In this document: piece after piece, positions 23,730 through 32,225 of the stretch
Layout: each line of letters begins with the position of its first letter
How positions within the stretch are numbered: the stretch's first letter is position 1
Origin: an uncultured bacterium
GTDB lineage: Bacteria > Bacillota > Clostridia > Oscillospirales > Acutalibacteraceae
DNA: 52,387 bases
Direction of reading: 5' to 3'
NCBI GenBank assembly: GCA_949283655.1
Contig: CASDTH010000028.1
Span: 1-52,387 of the forward strand
Program-made: the position numbers and the translations under genes
Notes under the pieces: generated by a model
The model's input: only the letters and a program-made list of their open reading frames with translations
Database searches by the model: none
What the model was told of the DNA's origin: nothing

Positions 23730-25910
23730 TCAGTTTCTCCCAAACAGCCTCTTTCCCTTCGTTTTTCCATAGGGCAACGTCACACCATCCGTAATTTGCG
23801 CGCCGTATTTCTCCACCAGCTCCACCACTGCAGCCCGTGTGTCTCCGCCCTGTGGCGGCGCCGGCCGGTATTGCCGGATAAAGGCGCGTTCACTCTCCCC
23901 CATTTTATGCGAAAACGGCGCCGCATCAAACGGTCCCCGCCCATAAATCAGCTTGATGCCCTTTGTCCGCTCGCGCGGCAGCGTGTCAAAACGCGCTAGC
24001 GTATCGTCAAAAAACATCCGCCAGCGCATGCCGTAGAAATCGCGCAGCAGGCCGCTCCATTCACGCCAGGCGTAGTCGAATATTACCGGGTTATTCCAAG
24101 GTCCCCAAAGCGTAATCAGCATGAGGGCGCTTTCGCGGTAGCAGGCTGCCATCGCCTCATCCTCCCCTGCCTGCTGCGCACGTTCCACCCAACGGGACAA
24201 GCGCAGCTCAGGCCGGGTTTCCACCAGGCGGTCCACATCCTCCAGCAGCTCTAAAAATGCATCGGCCGCGCTCTGGAACTGCGCCCGATCTCGCCGGAAA
24301 AAGCCCTCCATCGCGCGGTAATGAAGAGAAAGCGCATGGTTGCTGAGAACCTGCCGCGCAACGTCGCACAGGTCAAACAGATAGCCGTCCTTATGCGCCT
24401 GTTTCGCTCCCAACAGCTTGTCCAGTGCGCGCAGGAGCGTGCGATTGGAATAGCGGATTTCAATTGTATCGTTTGGCGCAGCGCGATCCAGCCACCAATC
24501 CGGCCGTGCGCAGAGAATTGAGCCCCGCTCGCTGTCGCTGGTTTGCGGGGCGTAGCAGCTTTGGCACAGCAGGCGCAGCGCCTCCCGTAGGCAGGCCTCA
24601 TCGCTCCCATACCGGCGCAGCGCATAATCTGCCAGCCAACGCTCAAGGCTGATTCCCACCGGCTGTGTCAGCATGTACAGCTGTAGCTCATAGAACAGCG
24701 GGTTTTGATTAATCCCCTCCATAAACAGGCCGGTGCCCACAAGGGCCGGGTGCTTTTTCTGCTGAAGGTGGTAAGAAAAAGCGGCGGCGGCAGCCACATC
24801 CCCGTGCAGGCTATTTTTCCCGCCAAAATTATGTAAAACACCGGAGATATATGGGTATCCCCAAAATCCCCTTGTCCCCTTGGCGCGCGCGCCGTTGATA
24901 TCAAGGATCAAAAGTCTTTTTTCCGGCACCGCTTTCACAATGGAACGGCGCAGGGACCAGGATTGCATCACCCAGACGGAATCCGGCCGGAAGGTACGAT
25001 AGAGCTGATCGATCGCCTTGCCCACACGGGTAAGATAGGCTTTCCCCTTCACGCTTGGAGCGTTTTCATGGAAGGGATCACAGGCGAGATACCGCCCACA
25101 GCCAAGCAGCTCCTCCTGCTTTTTCAGCAAGGAAAGGCCGAACCTTGTAAAGAGGGGATCCAACGGATCCAGCTGCGCGGTAGGCGGGAAGCCGCACCAG
25201 CCGCCCGTCTCCACAATATGCGCCTTTGGAAACTTCTTTTGGAACAGCCGTGGCACATGGCCGGAATACCCCTGCTGGATCGGCGTCATCCCCAGCTCCC
25301 GTTCCCGTTCCAGAATCCGCCTGCCGAGCGCAATACTCTGCTCGACATACCGCCGATCTACAGGCGGCATGACGCCCTCAATGTTGGTCATCAGCTGCCA
25401 TGGCCAATGCGCTGGGCCAGACAGATAAGCCAGCGCTTCCTCCTCGGTAAAACCATACTCCATCAGGGTATCAAACCAAACGCCCTGCGTGCCGATGATC
25501 GAAAGCGGCATATTGATGCCGTTCATTGCCATGAAGTCAATTTCCTTCTCCCAACGTGCCCAATCCCAAAAGCAGGCGGAATAGCCAAAGGTGCAATAAT
25601 TCATATAAACGCGGTATTGCTGCGGCGTTTCGTACTGGCGCTCCTGCTTGGGAATTGGCAGCCGCTCTGGCAGGGCGATCTCCCGGTTGCCACACCAGGA
25701 GAGGTTAACATGGCACTCCTCCTGCAGATAGCGGTAAAGCGCCATGCAAAGGCTAATCGCACAATCCCCCTGTAGGAGGATCCTGCCCGCTTCCCCTCCA
25801 ACGGCATAGCGGCTGCATCCATCTTTTTTCGCCATCCCCCGCAGCAGAAAGCGCTCCGCATGCGCCGGAAGCACCCGTTTGATCAATGCATACACATTTT
25901 GATATTCCAT
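23730..25910 (-). CDS. Alpha-N-acetylglucosaminidase (GH89, NAGLU-like)
   Basis: A 726-residue enzyme resembling human NAGLU and bacterial GH89, which remove terminal alpha-linked GlcNAc from heparan sulphate or gastric-type mucin. Visible signatures are NYCTFGYSACFWDWARWEKE from residue 104, MAMNGINMPL near 127, GFWGYPYISGVLHNFGGK near 348, and the two likely catalytic Glu: E282 in CDPFHEN and E398 in LFMEGINQN. No signal peptide or transmembrane segment is seen, and the protein begins directly with the N-terminal domain. It may therefore act in the cytoplasm on imported oligosaccharides. AGGAGG precedes the ATG. It is a single gene behind its own promoter at 25969-25997. Confidence 0.9.
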   Translation of the reverse strand: MEYQNVYALIKRVLPAHAERFLLRGMAKKDGCSRYAVGGEAGRILLQGDCAISLCMALYRYLQEECHVNLSWCGNREIALPERLPIPKQERQYETPQQYRVYMNYCTFGYSACFWDWARWEKEIDFMAMNGINMPLSIIGTQGVWFDTLMEYGFTEEEALAYLSGPAHWPWQLMTNIEGVMPPVDRRYVEQSIALGRRILERERELGMTPIQQGYSGHVPRLFQKKFPKAHIVETGGWCGFPPTAQLDPLDPLFTRFGLSLLKKQEELLGCGRYLACDPFHENAPSVKGKAYLTRVGKAIDQLYRTFRPDSVWVMQSWSLRRSIVKAVPEKRLLILDINGARAKGTRGFWGYPYISGVLHNFGGKNSLHGDVAAAAAFSYHLQQKKHPALVGTGLFMEGINQNPLFYELQLYMLTQPVGISLERWLADYALRRYGSDEACLREALRLLCQSCYAPQTSDSERGSILCARPDWWLDRAAPNDTIEIRYSNRTLLRALDKLLGAKQAHKDGYLFDLCDVARQVLSNHALSLHYRAMEGFFRRDRAQFQSAADAFLELLEDVDRLVETRPELRLSRWVERAQQAGEDEAMAACYRESALMLITLWGPWNNPVIFDYAWREWSGLLRDFYGMRWRMFFDDTLARFDTLPRERTKGIKLIYGRGPFDAAPFSHKMGESERAFIRQYRPAPPQGGDTRAAVVELVEKYGAQITDGVTLPYGKTKGKRLFGRN

Positions 25911-25968
25911 CCCATTTCCTCCTGAGCGATTCCCGCCCGTCAGCAGGCCTCCCCATTTTGCGCGTCAA

Positions 25969-25997
25969 ATTTTATCACAGAGGCAGGGAAAAGTAAA
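25969..25997 (-). promoter_or_regulatory. Promoter of the GH89 gene
   Basis: On the minus strand TTTACT (25997-25992) and TAAAAT (25974-25969) are spaced by 17 nt, about 55 bp upstream of the start codon. Confidence 0.6.
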
Positions 25998-26051
25998 GGC
26001 AGCTGCTGCGCACCGCACCCCTTTGCCCCAGGCCAATTCGTCGATATGCCG

Positions 26052-26735
26052 TTACTTCTGTGTGATCTCTCCGGCGGAGAGCCCGGCATACACGCCGGGC
26101 ACCTCCCCGACAATCACCGTCTGGGCGACACAAGCGCTGGTTTGCACCTGCGTCGGTTCATACTGATCCGGCGTGATAAATAAAACATGTGCCTGAATAT
26201 CCAGCATAACCTGATGAAGCGTTTGGTTAACGCCGGCAGACGTAAACTGGCTACGCAACTGCAAAACGGTGCTCGCCTCCAGTGTCATCTTCAACTTCAG
26301 GCATGGGCCACGCCCCAATAGAAGCTCGCTGCCAGATAAAGAGCCAACCGGTATGCTGATCTCATAGCTTTTGGCGCCGGAAATCCGCTGCGAAATTGCA
26401 TTCCCTATTTGCGCCTGCAGGCTGTTTGCTGCGGCTGCATTCATTTCAATCGATGTGATGCGCCCATCCTCCCCTTTGTGGATCGAAACCAGGTCGCCAT
26501 AGCCGAGGCCCGTCTGCCCCACAGTCTCCAGCACCGCGTCATTGACCGCCTGCATCACCATGTTGCGCGCCTGGCTCTCTGCAATGGTAGATACCACAGG
26601 CCGCAACCTGCTATCCAAGATAACCAGCAGCACCAGCGCCAGCAGCAGCACAGCCAGCATTCGCAAAAAATATTTTGCGCCCCCTCGCCCGCCAGCAAAA
26701 GGAATCCGCCTGCGAAACCAAGCTCTTCGTCTCAT
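26052..26735 (-). CDS. yunB: Sporulation protein YunB-like
   Basis: A 227-residue protein. A very basic N-terminus and a membrane segment (about residues 25-45) precede the YunB domain, with DSRLRPVVSTIAESQARNMV near 42 and the VNDAVLE...YGDLVSIHKGEDG segment near 65-90. YunB in Bacillus is made under sigma-E in the mother cell and is needed for proper spores. The ATG at 26735 has GGGAGG 9 nt upstream. Upstream on the minus strand, CATATACT (26793-26786) is close to a sigma-E -10 box, but no matching -35 is seen. The gene is divergent from cotJABC, another mother-cell group. Confidence 0.85.
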   Translation of the reverse strand: MRRRAWFRRRIPFAGGRGGAKYFLRMLAVLLLALVLLVILDSRLRPVVSTIAESQARNMVMQAVNDAVLETVGQTGLGYGDLVSIHKGEDGRITSIEMNAAAANSLQAQIGNAISQRISGAKSYEISIPVGSLSGSELLLGRGPCLKLKMTLEASTVLQLRSQFTSAGVNQTLHQVMLDIQAHVLFITPDQYEPTQVQTSACVAQTVIVGEVPGVYAGLSAGEITQK

Positions 26736-26973
26736 GCAATCAAACCTCCCAGCGGCCAGCGTTTCCATTCTTCCAGTTTCTTAATAGTATATGCTCTGAG
26801 CCTTTTTGCCGTGCAAAAAAGTTCCTGTGTCAGGCCTTCTGTGTTCCCCGAATTCGCGCTTTTGATCCGCCCTTCACCACCCCGGAAGCGACAGCATATT
26901 CTGATACCGAAGAGGCGCCCTCCCTCTCAGGCACCGAGGCGGCGCCTCAATCTAACACAAAGGAGAAATTGAA

Positions 26974-27228
26974 TTGCAGGATATGCTTGATACCTTCACA
27001 GCCTGCGGCCAGCGGATGAAAGACACCTCTGCATGCGGCTGTGACAATACAAACGGCTTTGCGCCGTTCCCCCTTTCATCCTTTCCGGAAGACTACGCCG
27101 TTGCAATGGCGTATATCCCTTATCAACAAAACGCCGACAGTTATGACGCAGAAAAAGCGCTCTCCAGAGGGACCTTGTTTCCCATATTGGATAAACCGTT
27201 TCTTGGGAAGGCGGGGTGCTGCATATGA
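26974..27228 (+). CDS. cotJA: Spore coat-associated protein CotJA
   Basis: An 84-residue protein. Its second half (VAMAYIPYQQNADSYDAEKALSRGTLFPILDKPF) matches CotJA, with the typical LSRGTLFP segment. The N-terminal third is Cys-rich and the protein ends GKAGCCI, which may allow cross-linking in the coat. The start is a TTG at 26974 with AAGGAG 8 nt upstream. An in-frame ATG at 26983 is too far from that site. Its stop overlaps the cotJB start as ATGA. Confidence 0.85.
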   Translation: MQDMLDTFTACGQRMKDTSACGCDNTNGFAPFPLSSFPEDYAVAMAYIPYQQNADSYDAEKALSRGTLFPILDKPFLGKAGCCI

Positions 27229-27476
27229 CGCCAAGAGAAAAGCTGCTGCTCCGCCTGAGTTCCGCACAGTTCGCGCGGTGGGAGCTTCACATGTATCTGG
27301 ATACCCATCCAAACGACATGCAAGCCATCGCAATGGAGAAAAAGTATGCTGAAATGGCCGCCGCTCTCACTCAGGAGTTTGAGAGCAAATACGGCCCGCT
27401 CTCCCCGAGGAGCGGTGTAGCCGCAGAGTGGCTGCAAAACCCCTGGCCGTGGGATTACACAAGGGAGGGAAAATAA
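27225..27476 (+). CDS. cotJB: Spore coat protein CotJB
   Basis: An 83-residue protein with the CotJB pattern: LLLRLSSAQFARWELHMYLD near the start, THPNDMQAI, and the C-terminal NPWPWDY. The ATG at 27225 overlaps the cotJA stop. A GTG at 27216 in the same frame is less likely. The stop codon is immediately followed by the cotJC ATG. CotJB is a small inner-coat component encoded with CotJC. Confidence 0.9.
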   Translation: MTPREKLLLRLSSAQFARWELHMYLDTHPNDMQAIAMEKKYAEMAAALTQEFESKYGPLSPRSGVAAEWLQNPWPWDYTREGK

Positions 27477-28085
27477 ATGTGGACCTATGAAAAGAAGCTG
27501 CAATACCCCGTGAAAATCGCCAACCCCAACCCCAAATACGCCCAGATTATCATCAGCCAATACGGCGGGCCGGATGGGGAGCTCGGCGCCTCTCTCCGGT
27601 ATCTTTCCCAGCGCTATTCTATGCCTTACGCGGAACTGAAAGGCCTGCTGACTGATATTGGTACGGAAGAGCTGGCGCATTTGGAGATGATTGGCGCGAT
27701 TGTGCACCAGCTGACCCGCTCACTCAGCGATGAAGAGATTAAAAAGAGCGGCTTCGACACGTATTTTGTGGATCATACCGCCGGTGTTTACCCAGCCTCC
27801 GCTGCGGGCGTACCGTACACTGCCGCCTATATGCAGAGTAAGGGCGACATGATTACAGACCTGCATGAGGATCTTGCGGCGGAGCAGAAGGCTCGCACAA
27901 CTTATGACAACATTTTGCGTCTGGTGGATGATCCGGATGTCCGCGATCCGATCAAATTCCTACGCGAGCGCGAAATCGTGCATTATCAAAGATTTGGTGA
28001 GGGACTTCGGCTGGCGACGGATAAGCTCAACTCCAAAAACTTCTATGCCTTTAACCCCAGCTTTGATAAGCCCTGCCGGCGCTAA
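27477..28085 (+). CDS. cotJC: Spore coat protein CotJC, manganese-catalase-like
   Basis: A 202-residue ferritin-like helical protein of the manganese catalase family. Metal-ligand motifs are visible as TDIGTEELAHLEMIGAIVHQL near 60-80 and DLAAEQKARTTYDNIL...FLREREIVHYQRFGEGL near 138-180. It sits in the spore coat and may remove peroxide. It starts directly after the cotJB stop with no gap, so the three cotJ genes form one coupled operon. Confidence 0.95.
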   Translation: MWTYEKKLQYPVKIANPNPKYAQIIISQYGGPDGELGASLRYLSQRYSMPYAELKGLLTDIGTEELAHLEMIGAIVHQLTRSLSDEEIKKSGFDTYFVDHTAGVYPASAAGVPYTAAYMQSKGDMITDLHEDLAAEQKARTTYDNILRLVDDPDVRDPIKFLREREIVHYQRFGEGLRLATDKLNSKNFYAFNPSFDKPCRR

Positions 28086-28097
28086 ACAACGTTCTGT

Positions 28098-28138
28098 CCC
28101 CCGCCCCACTGCTCCTACCCAGAAGCAGCGGGCGGGGA
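28098..28138 (+). terminator. GC-rich hairpin after cotJC
   Basis: CCCGCCCC and CTGCT pair with AGCAG and GGGCGGGG. It starts 13 bp after the stop. The following ATTTC is a poor U tract, so termination may be partial. Confidence 0.6.
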
Positions 28139-28218
28139 TTTCACCTGCTTTCCAGACGTACTTTTTACCAATCTGCTGTTATTTTTGAAAAAGTGTTTAT
28201 TTCCTTGCGGAAATGCAA

Positions 28219-28224
28219 TATAAT
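28219..28224 (+). promoter_or_regulatory. Likely -10 box of the murC promoter
   Basis: A perfect TATAAT about 90 bp upstream of murC. The -35 17 nt upstream (TTTATT) is poor, so only the -10 is annotated. Confidence 0.4.
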
Positions 28225-28314
28225 ATGAGTGCTTTATTCAGAAGCCTATACATATGAGGCAGGCTTTTTGCTGCATTCGGCTCAGCAGAGGCTTTCCCTC
28301 AAAAGGAGATTGAG

Positions 28315-29721
28315 GTGTCAGCATTGTACGAAATCGACGCGCTTTTAAAAAAGATAAAGCGCATCCATATGATTGGTATCGGCGGCGCGGGCATGTGCCC
28401 GCTGGCGGAGATTTTACTCAAGGAGGGCTACCAGCTCACTGGCTCCGATAACAATGAGAGCGATAATTTGGCCAAGCTCCGCTCCCTCGGCGTACCCATC
28501 GCCATGGGCCACCGGCCGGAAAATATCGGGGATGCGGAGATGGTCGTCTACACCGCCGCTCTGCTGGAGGATAACCCGGAGCTCTGCGCAGCCAAAGCGT
28601 CGGGTGTGCCCACCTTTGAGCGCGCAAAGCTATTCGGCGCAGTCACACGCCTATATCCAAATTGCATCGGTGTGTGCGGCACGCATGGCAAAACCACCGT
28701 CACCTCTATGCTGACGCAAATTCTCATTATGGCGCAGCTTGATCCTTCAGCGGTCATCGGCGGGCGGCTGCCCCTCATCGACAGCCACGGCCGCGTAGGG
28801 CACAGCGATACGCTGGTGTGCGAAGCCTGTGAGTTTGCAGACACCTTTCTCAGCCTTTCACCGGATGTCGCAGTGATCTTAAACATTGATGAGGATCATC
28901 TGGATTATTTCAAAACGCTGGAGAATATCATTCGTTCCTTCCATCAATTTGCCTCCATGGCTCATACACTGATTATTAACGGCGACGATGCGAACACGCA
29001 CCGGGCGGTCAGCAGCCTACTCGGTGAAAAGGAAGTCATCACCTTTGGCCTGCAAGCGGGCAATGATTACAGCGCCGCTAATATTCAGATGCGGCGGGGA
29101 GCCTTTCCGGAATACGATATCGTATTTCGCGGGCAGGATGTGGGACATGTCCGCTTGGATGTACCGGGAATGCATAACGTACCGAACTCCCTAGCGGCAA
29201 TTGCTGCAGCCAGGCACGCAGGCGCCAGCCTGGAGCAGTGCATCGCAGGGCTCGAAAGCTTTCACGGTGCGGGCCGCCGGTTTGAAAAGCTTGCTGTTTG
29301 CAACGGCGTGACGATCGCGGATGATTACGCCCATCACCCTGCGGAGTTACGGGTCACCCTGGACGCCGCTTTAAAAATGGGGTATCATGCCGTTTGGGCG
29401 GTCTTCCAGCCGTTCACCTACTCACGCACCTATCTGCTCATGGAGGATTTCGCCGAGGTACTGCGGATGGCGGATCACGTTGTGATGACGGAAATCATGG
29501 GCTCGCGCGAGCGCAACACCTACAACGTATATACCTCCCAATTGGCGGCAAAAATCCCGGGCAGCGTGTGGTATCATACCTTCGACGAAGTCGCGCAATA
29601 TGTGGTGGACCACGCTCAGCGCGGCGATCTTGTGATCACACTGGGCTGCGGTGATATCTATAAGGCCGCCCGGCTTATGATCCAAAAATATAAAGCGCAA
29701 CACGCTGAAATCGAGCTGTAA
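28315..29721 (+). CDS. murC: UDP-N-acetylmuramate--L-alanine ligase
   Basis: A 468-residue Mur ligase that adds L-Ala to UDP-MurNAc in the cytoplasm, the first amino acid of the peptidoglycan stem. HMIGIGGAGMCPLAEIL near residue 18 is the UDP-binding domain. GVCGTHGKTTVTSMLTQIL near 119 is the ATP site. NIDEDHLDYF near 192 and DDYAHHPAELRVTL near 340 are family signatures. The start is GTG at 28315 with AAGGAG 6 nt before it. It is monocistronic and followed by a 28-nt hairpin shared with the MBOAT/DHHW junction. Confidence 0.95.
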   Translation: MSALYEIDALLKKIKRIHMIGIGGAGMCPLAEILLKEGYQLTGSDNNESDNLAKLRSLGVPIAMGHRPENIGDAEMVVYTAALLEDNPELCAAKASGVPTFERAKLFGAVTRLYPNCIGVCGTHGKTTVTSMLTQILIMAQLDPSAVIGGRLPLIDSHGRVGHSDTLVCEACEFADTFLSLSPDVAVILNIDEDHLDYFKTLENIIRSFHQFASMAHTLIINGDDANTHRAVSSLLGEKEVITFGLQAGNDYSAANIQMRRGAFPEYDIVFRGQDVGHVRLDVPGMHNVPNSLAAIAAARHAGASLEQCIAGLESFHGAGRRFEKLAVCNGVTIADDYAHHPAELRVTLDAALKMGYHAVWAVFQPFTYSRTYLLMEDFAEVLRMADHVVMTEIMGSRERNTYNVYTSQLAAKIPGSVWYHTFDEVAQYVVDHAQRGDLVITLGCGDIYKAARLMIQKYKAQHAEIEL

Positions 29722-29730
29722 CCAATGGTA

Positions 29731-29758
29731 GCATTCGTGTACAGAGGTACACAAATGC
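29731..29758 (+). repeat. 28-nt hairpin repeat, copy 2 (downstream of murC)
   Basis: The left part GCATTCGTGTAC and right part GTACACAAATGC form a stem with an AGAG loop, one C-A mismatch, and two further flanking base pairs (TA...TA). It begins 10 nt after the murC stop. It differs from the copy at 1360-1387 at only three positions. No U tract follows, so terminator action is doubtful. Confidence 0.6.
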
Positions 29759-29818
29759 TACAGAAACCGCAATAAAAAATTTTTAGTGTTATCTACAAAG
29801 AAAGGACGATGTAATCTT

Positions 29819-30433
29819 ATGAAAAAGAACAGTTGGAAATTGATTCCGCTGCTCCTCGCACTGCTTTTAGCCGCCTCCTTGTTTGGCTGCTCTAAGGACG
29901 AAGAGGAAAACGACCGCCCCACAGTGGGAAACGATGCTCCAGTGGAGCAATACACCTTTGACGGCATTTCTGCCCCTTCCTCAACAGCCGAGAACACAGA
30001 GCCTTCAACTGAGCCATCCACTCGCTCCAGCTCCGGTGGCAGTTACATAGGCGGTGGCTCTTATTTGAGCGGCTACCAGGCCGCCAGCAACCTGCCTACG
30101 CTTACACCATATCAGGGCAGCAGTTCCACCACGTCCGCTTCCAGCAGCGGTGGCTCCTCTACAAATGGCGGTGGTGGATTTGACCTGATCTCTCAAGCGC
30201 TTGGCGGCTTTACCGGCGCGATCTCGATGGATAATATCGGCGAAATCACCGATTACCTGAAATCACAAGGCCTGGATCCCAGCGCATTGGGGATTGATAT
30301 TGCACAATTTGTCTCCGGCATTGTAGATGACAAGGAGAATGGCGAAACGCAAAGCGCAGGTAATATCCTGAGCGGCGTTGGGGAAATCCTTGGCGACATC
30401 ATGGGCGGTACAGCTGAAACAACCGGCAAATAA
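29819..30433 (+). CDS. Ser/Thr/Gly-rich lipoprotein of unknown function
   Basis: A 204-residue protein with a lipoprotein signal (LLLAASLFGC, lipid Cys near residue 24). A low-complexity Ser/Thr/Gly/Pro stretch to about 125 looks like a flexible stalk. The C-terminal part (FDLISQALGGFTGAISMDNI, YLKSQGLDPSALGIDIAQFV) may form a small helical domain. I do not recognise a family. The ATG at 29819 with AAAGGA upstream is chosen over one at 29786 because it gives a normal signal peptide. It is a single gene between murC and a strong bidirectional terminator. Confidence 0.75.
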   Translation: MKKNSWKLIPLLLALLLAASLFGCSKDEEENDRPTVGNDAPVEQYTFDGISAPSSTAENTEPSTEPSTRSSSGGSYIGGGSYLSGYQAASNLPTLTPYQGSSSTTSASSSGGSSTNGGGGFDLISQALGGFTGAISMDNIGEITDYLKSQGLDPSALGIDIAQFVSGIVDDKENGETQSAGNILSGVGEILGDIMGGTAETTGK

Positions 30434-30453
30434 CCGAAGAAAGCAACAAGATA

Positions 30454-30502
30454 AAAAGGATGGAGGAGCTATGCTTTCAGTGGCTCCTCCATCCTTTTGT
30501 TC
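30454..30502. terminator. Strong bidirectional terminator
   Basis: A perfect 16-bp stem (AAAAGGATGGAGGAGC with its exact complement) around a 13-nt loop. T-rich ends are present on both strands. It separates the lipoprotein gene from the convergent XRE gene. Confidence 0.92.
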
Positions 30503-30521
30503 CGCCCCTGCTAGGGAGCGA

Positions 30522-30848
30522 TTAAATCTTCTGCTCCATTTCCGTCATGCCTGCCAGAATTCCAACCGCTCTAGCGCGCTGCCGTAAATTCAGCTTGCGG
30601 TAATAAGAGATCAGCTCCGCCTCCTCTTCCTCCAAGCTGTAAGTAAGCGGATAGGGCACATCGGTCCGATCCAATAAAAAATCGGTAGATACCCCTAAGA
30701 AATCCGCCATTCTACAAAGCGTTTCTGCGCTTGGCAATGATTTGCAATTTTCATAGGCACTTACCGTTTCCTGGGAAACTTCGAGCACTGTGCTTAATTT
30801 TACCTGTGTGATCCCCTTTTGCCGTCTAATCTCTCTCAGATTATGCAT
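30522..30848 (-). CDS. XRE family transcriptional regulator
   Basis: A 108-residue protein. The N-terminal lambda-repressor-like helix-turn-helix covers residues 4-60 (LREIRRQKGITQVKLSTVLE, QETVSAYENCKSLPSAETL, MADFLGVSTDFLLDRTD). A short helical tail of unknown role follows. ATG at 30848 with GGAGG 7 nt upstream is preferred to the GTG two codons earlier. It stands alone with an AT-rich upstream region containing two copies of an ATAAATTAT-type dyad near 30910-30940, possible operators. The target genes are unknown. Confidence 0.88.
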   Translation of the reverse strand: MHNLREIRRQKGITQVKLSTVLEVSQETVSAYENCKSLPSAETLCRMADFLGVSTDFLLDRTDVPYPLTYSLEEEEAELISYYRKLNLRQRARAVGILAGMTEMEQKI

Positions 30849-30879
30849 CCGCACGCCTCCGGTTATAAGCAGTATTTAT

Positions 30880-30907
30880 ATTTTATAAAATATATCTTTC
30901 GTAACAA
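30880..30907 (-). promoter_or_regulatory. Promoter candidate of the XRE gene
   Basis: On the minus strand TTGTTA (30907-30902) and TAAAAT (30885-30880) are 16 nt apart. The surrounding DNA is so AT-rich that chance matches are likely. Confidence 0.4.
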
Positions 30908-31025
30908 GATATATAAATTATAATAATATAAATTATATATGTTATATTCTTTTTTTATTGTCTTTATCATTCGTATCGCTGCGTCCGTTGAACGGGTCGC
31001 ACGGCGCTACAACGAAGCATCCTCC

Positions 31026-31070
31026 AAGGAGCCTGCCAGCTTATTTTATCCCTTGGCAGGCTCCTTTTTA
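31026..31070. terminator. Hairpin downstream of gerC, with the U tract on the plus strand
   Basis: AAGGAGCCTGCCA pairs perfectly (13 bp) with its complement around a 15-nt loop. It lies a few bases after the gerC stop. The T run follows on the plus strand, where no gene is seen upstream, while the minus strand lacks a good U tract. Confidence 0.7.
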
Positions 31071-31073
31071 TGC

Positions 31074-32225
31074 CTAATCAGCCGACTTCTGGCCCGACCT
31101 CCGGATCGATGTCTGCACCTCCACATGGAACGTGATTTGCGGCAACACATCCCGCCAGGCATCCGACAGCCTACGAAATGTCTCCGGCTCTGCTAACCAT
31201 AGCCGGTTGCCCAACCGCAGCACATCGCTGCGGTAGCTTGAAAGACAGAGCCTGGCCGTTTGCAGAAGCTGCTTTTCCAACATGTCCGAGGCAGCCGCTT
31301 CAATCGCCTCACGCACGGAGCTCTCAATTCTGCCAAAATCTGCCCCTTCTATTTCGTGCACATCGCACACGCAATCGACTGTTATATGGTAATCCGGCAG
31401 GCCATTTTGTATACTTGTTTCAATACTGGTATCCGATTGAATAATCTCCAAAGAGGCTTTGCCAAAGGGTTCCCCCTGCACCACAAGATCCCCGCTCTCC
31501 ACCTGGTCAGTTAAAAAAAGGAAGCTGCGTGTTTGCATGGCATCCAGATCCCCCACATAGCTTCCATTGCGAAAAATTGCAAGGCCATCCGCCAAAACCG
31601 TATCCATCCCCTGCCCCTTATCCACTACCGGCTTGAGCAGAGGGAGATATACATCCGAAGTTGGGTCCTCCAGGAGTGCAACCGCCCGATAGAGCGGCAG
31701 CTGTAAGGTCTTGGCGTTGACCCGCCCCATTTCAAGCGCCATCTGGATTTCTCGCGCCGGAATTGAGCTTTTGTCCACATGAGAGCGGATAATATCCGCC
31801 GCCTTCCCCCGCGCTACCGCCAAATCCACTGTGGAGCGTGTTGCATAATCCCGCACAAAAAAATCAAGCGTTTCGCCCAACCCCGCCCGGGCGACCTCTT
31901 CGCCAAATACAATGAGCCAATTGTGCGAATAGAGCGGCCTTCGCCCCGCTGTTAGGGTCACGTTGCGCATAGCGTCCGCAACGGTCTCTCCCCGGCTTTC
32001 GTACACCTTGGTCACATTGCCAGACAGACCGCTATCCTGCCCGCCGGATACCGCCATGTTAAAAGCTTGCAGGGTCAGAAGATATCCACCCTCCTCTCGA
32101 TCCACCCCAATTCCCTGTATAATCAGTCGCTCTCGAATCTCGCGGCCATCTGCTCCGTAGCCTTGGCAACCCGTCAACGTCAGCATCAGCAATACGCCGG
32201 CCAAAAGCGTCATCCATTTTTTCAT
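31074..32225 (-). CDS. gerC-like: Ger(x)C family spore germination lipoprotein
   Basis: A 383-residue C subunit of a GerA-type nutrient germinant receptor. The lipoprotein signal ends LTLTGCQGYG (Cys near residue 20), followed by REIRERLIIQGIGVDREEGGYLLTLQ, typical of the family's first domain, and a C-terminal domain with alternating helices and strands. It is anchored to the outer face of the spore inner membrane. The gene starts within the gerB stop (ATGA overlap). The order is gerA, gerB, gerC on the minus strand. Confidence 0.93.
   Translation of the reverse strand: MKKWMTLLAGVLLMLTLTGCQGYGADGREIRERLIIQGIGVDREEGGYLLTLQAFNMAVSGGQDSGLSGNVTKVYESRGETVADAMRNVTLTAGRRPLYSHNWLIVFGEEVARAGLGETLDFFVRDYATRSTVDLAVARGKAADIIRSHVDKSSIPAREIQMALEMGRVNAKTLQLPLYRAVALLEDPTSDVYLPLLKPVVDKGQGMDTVLADGLAIFRNGSYVGDLDAMQTRSFLFLTDQVESGDLVVQGEPFGKASLEIIQSDTSIETSIQNGLPDYHITVDCVCDVHEIEGADFGRIESSVREAIEAAASDMLEKQLLQTARLCLSSYRSDVLRLGNRLWLAEPETFRRLSDAWRDVLPQITFHVEVQTSIRRSGQKSAD

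Noticed and set aside
26850..26973. Sigma-E promoter for cotJABC
   Set aside because: CATATTCT near 26900 resembles a -10 box at six of eight positions, but no -35 is found at the right distance.
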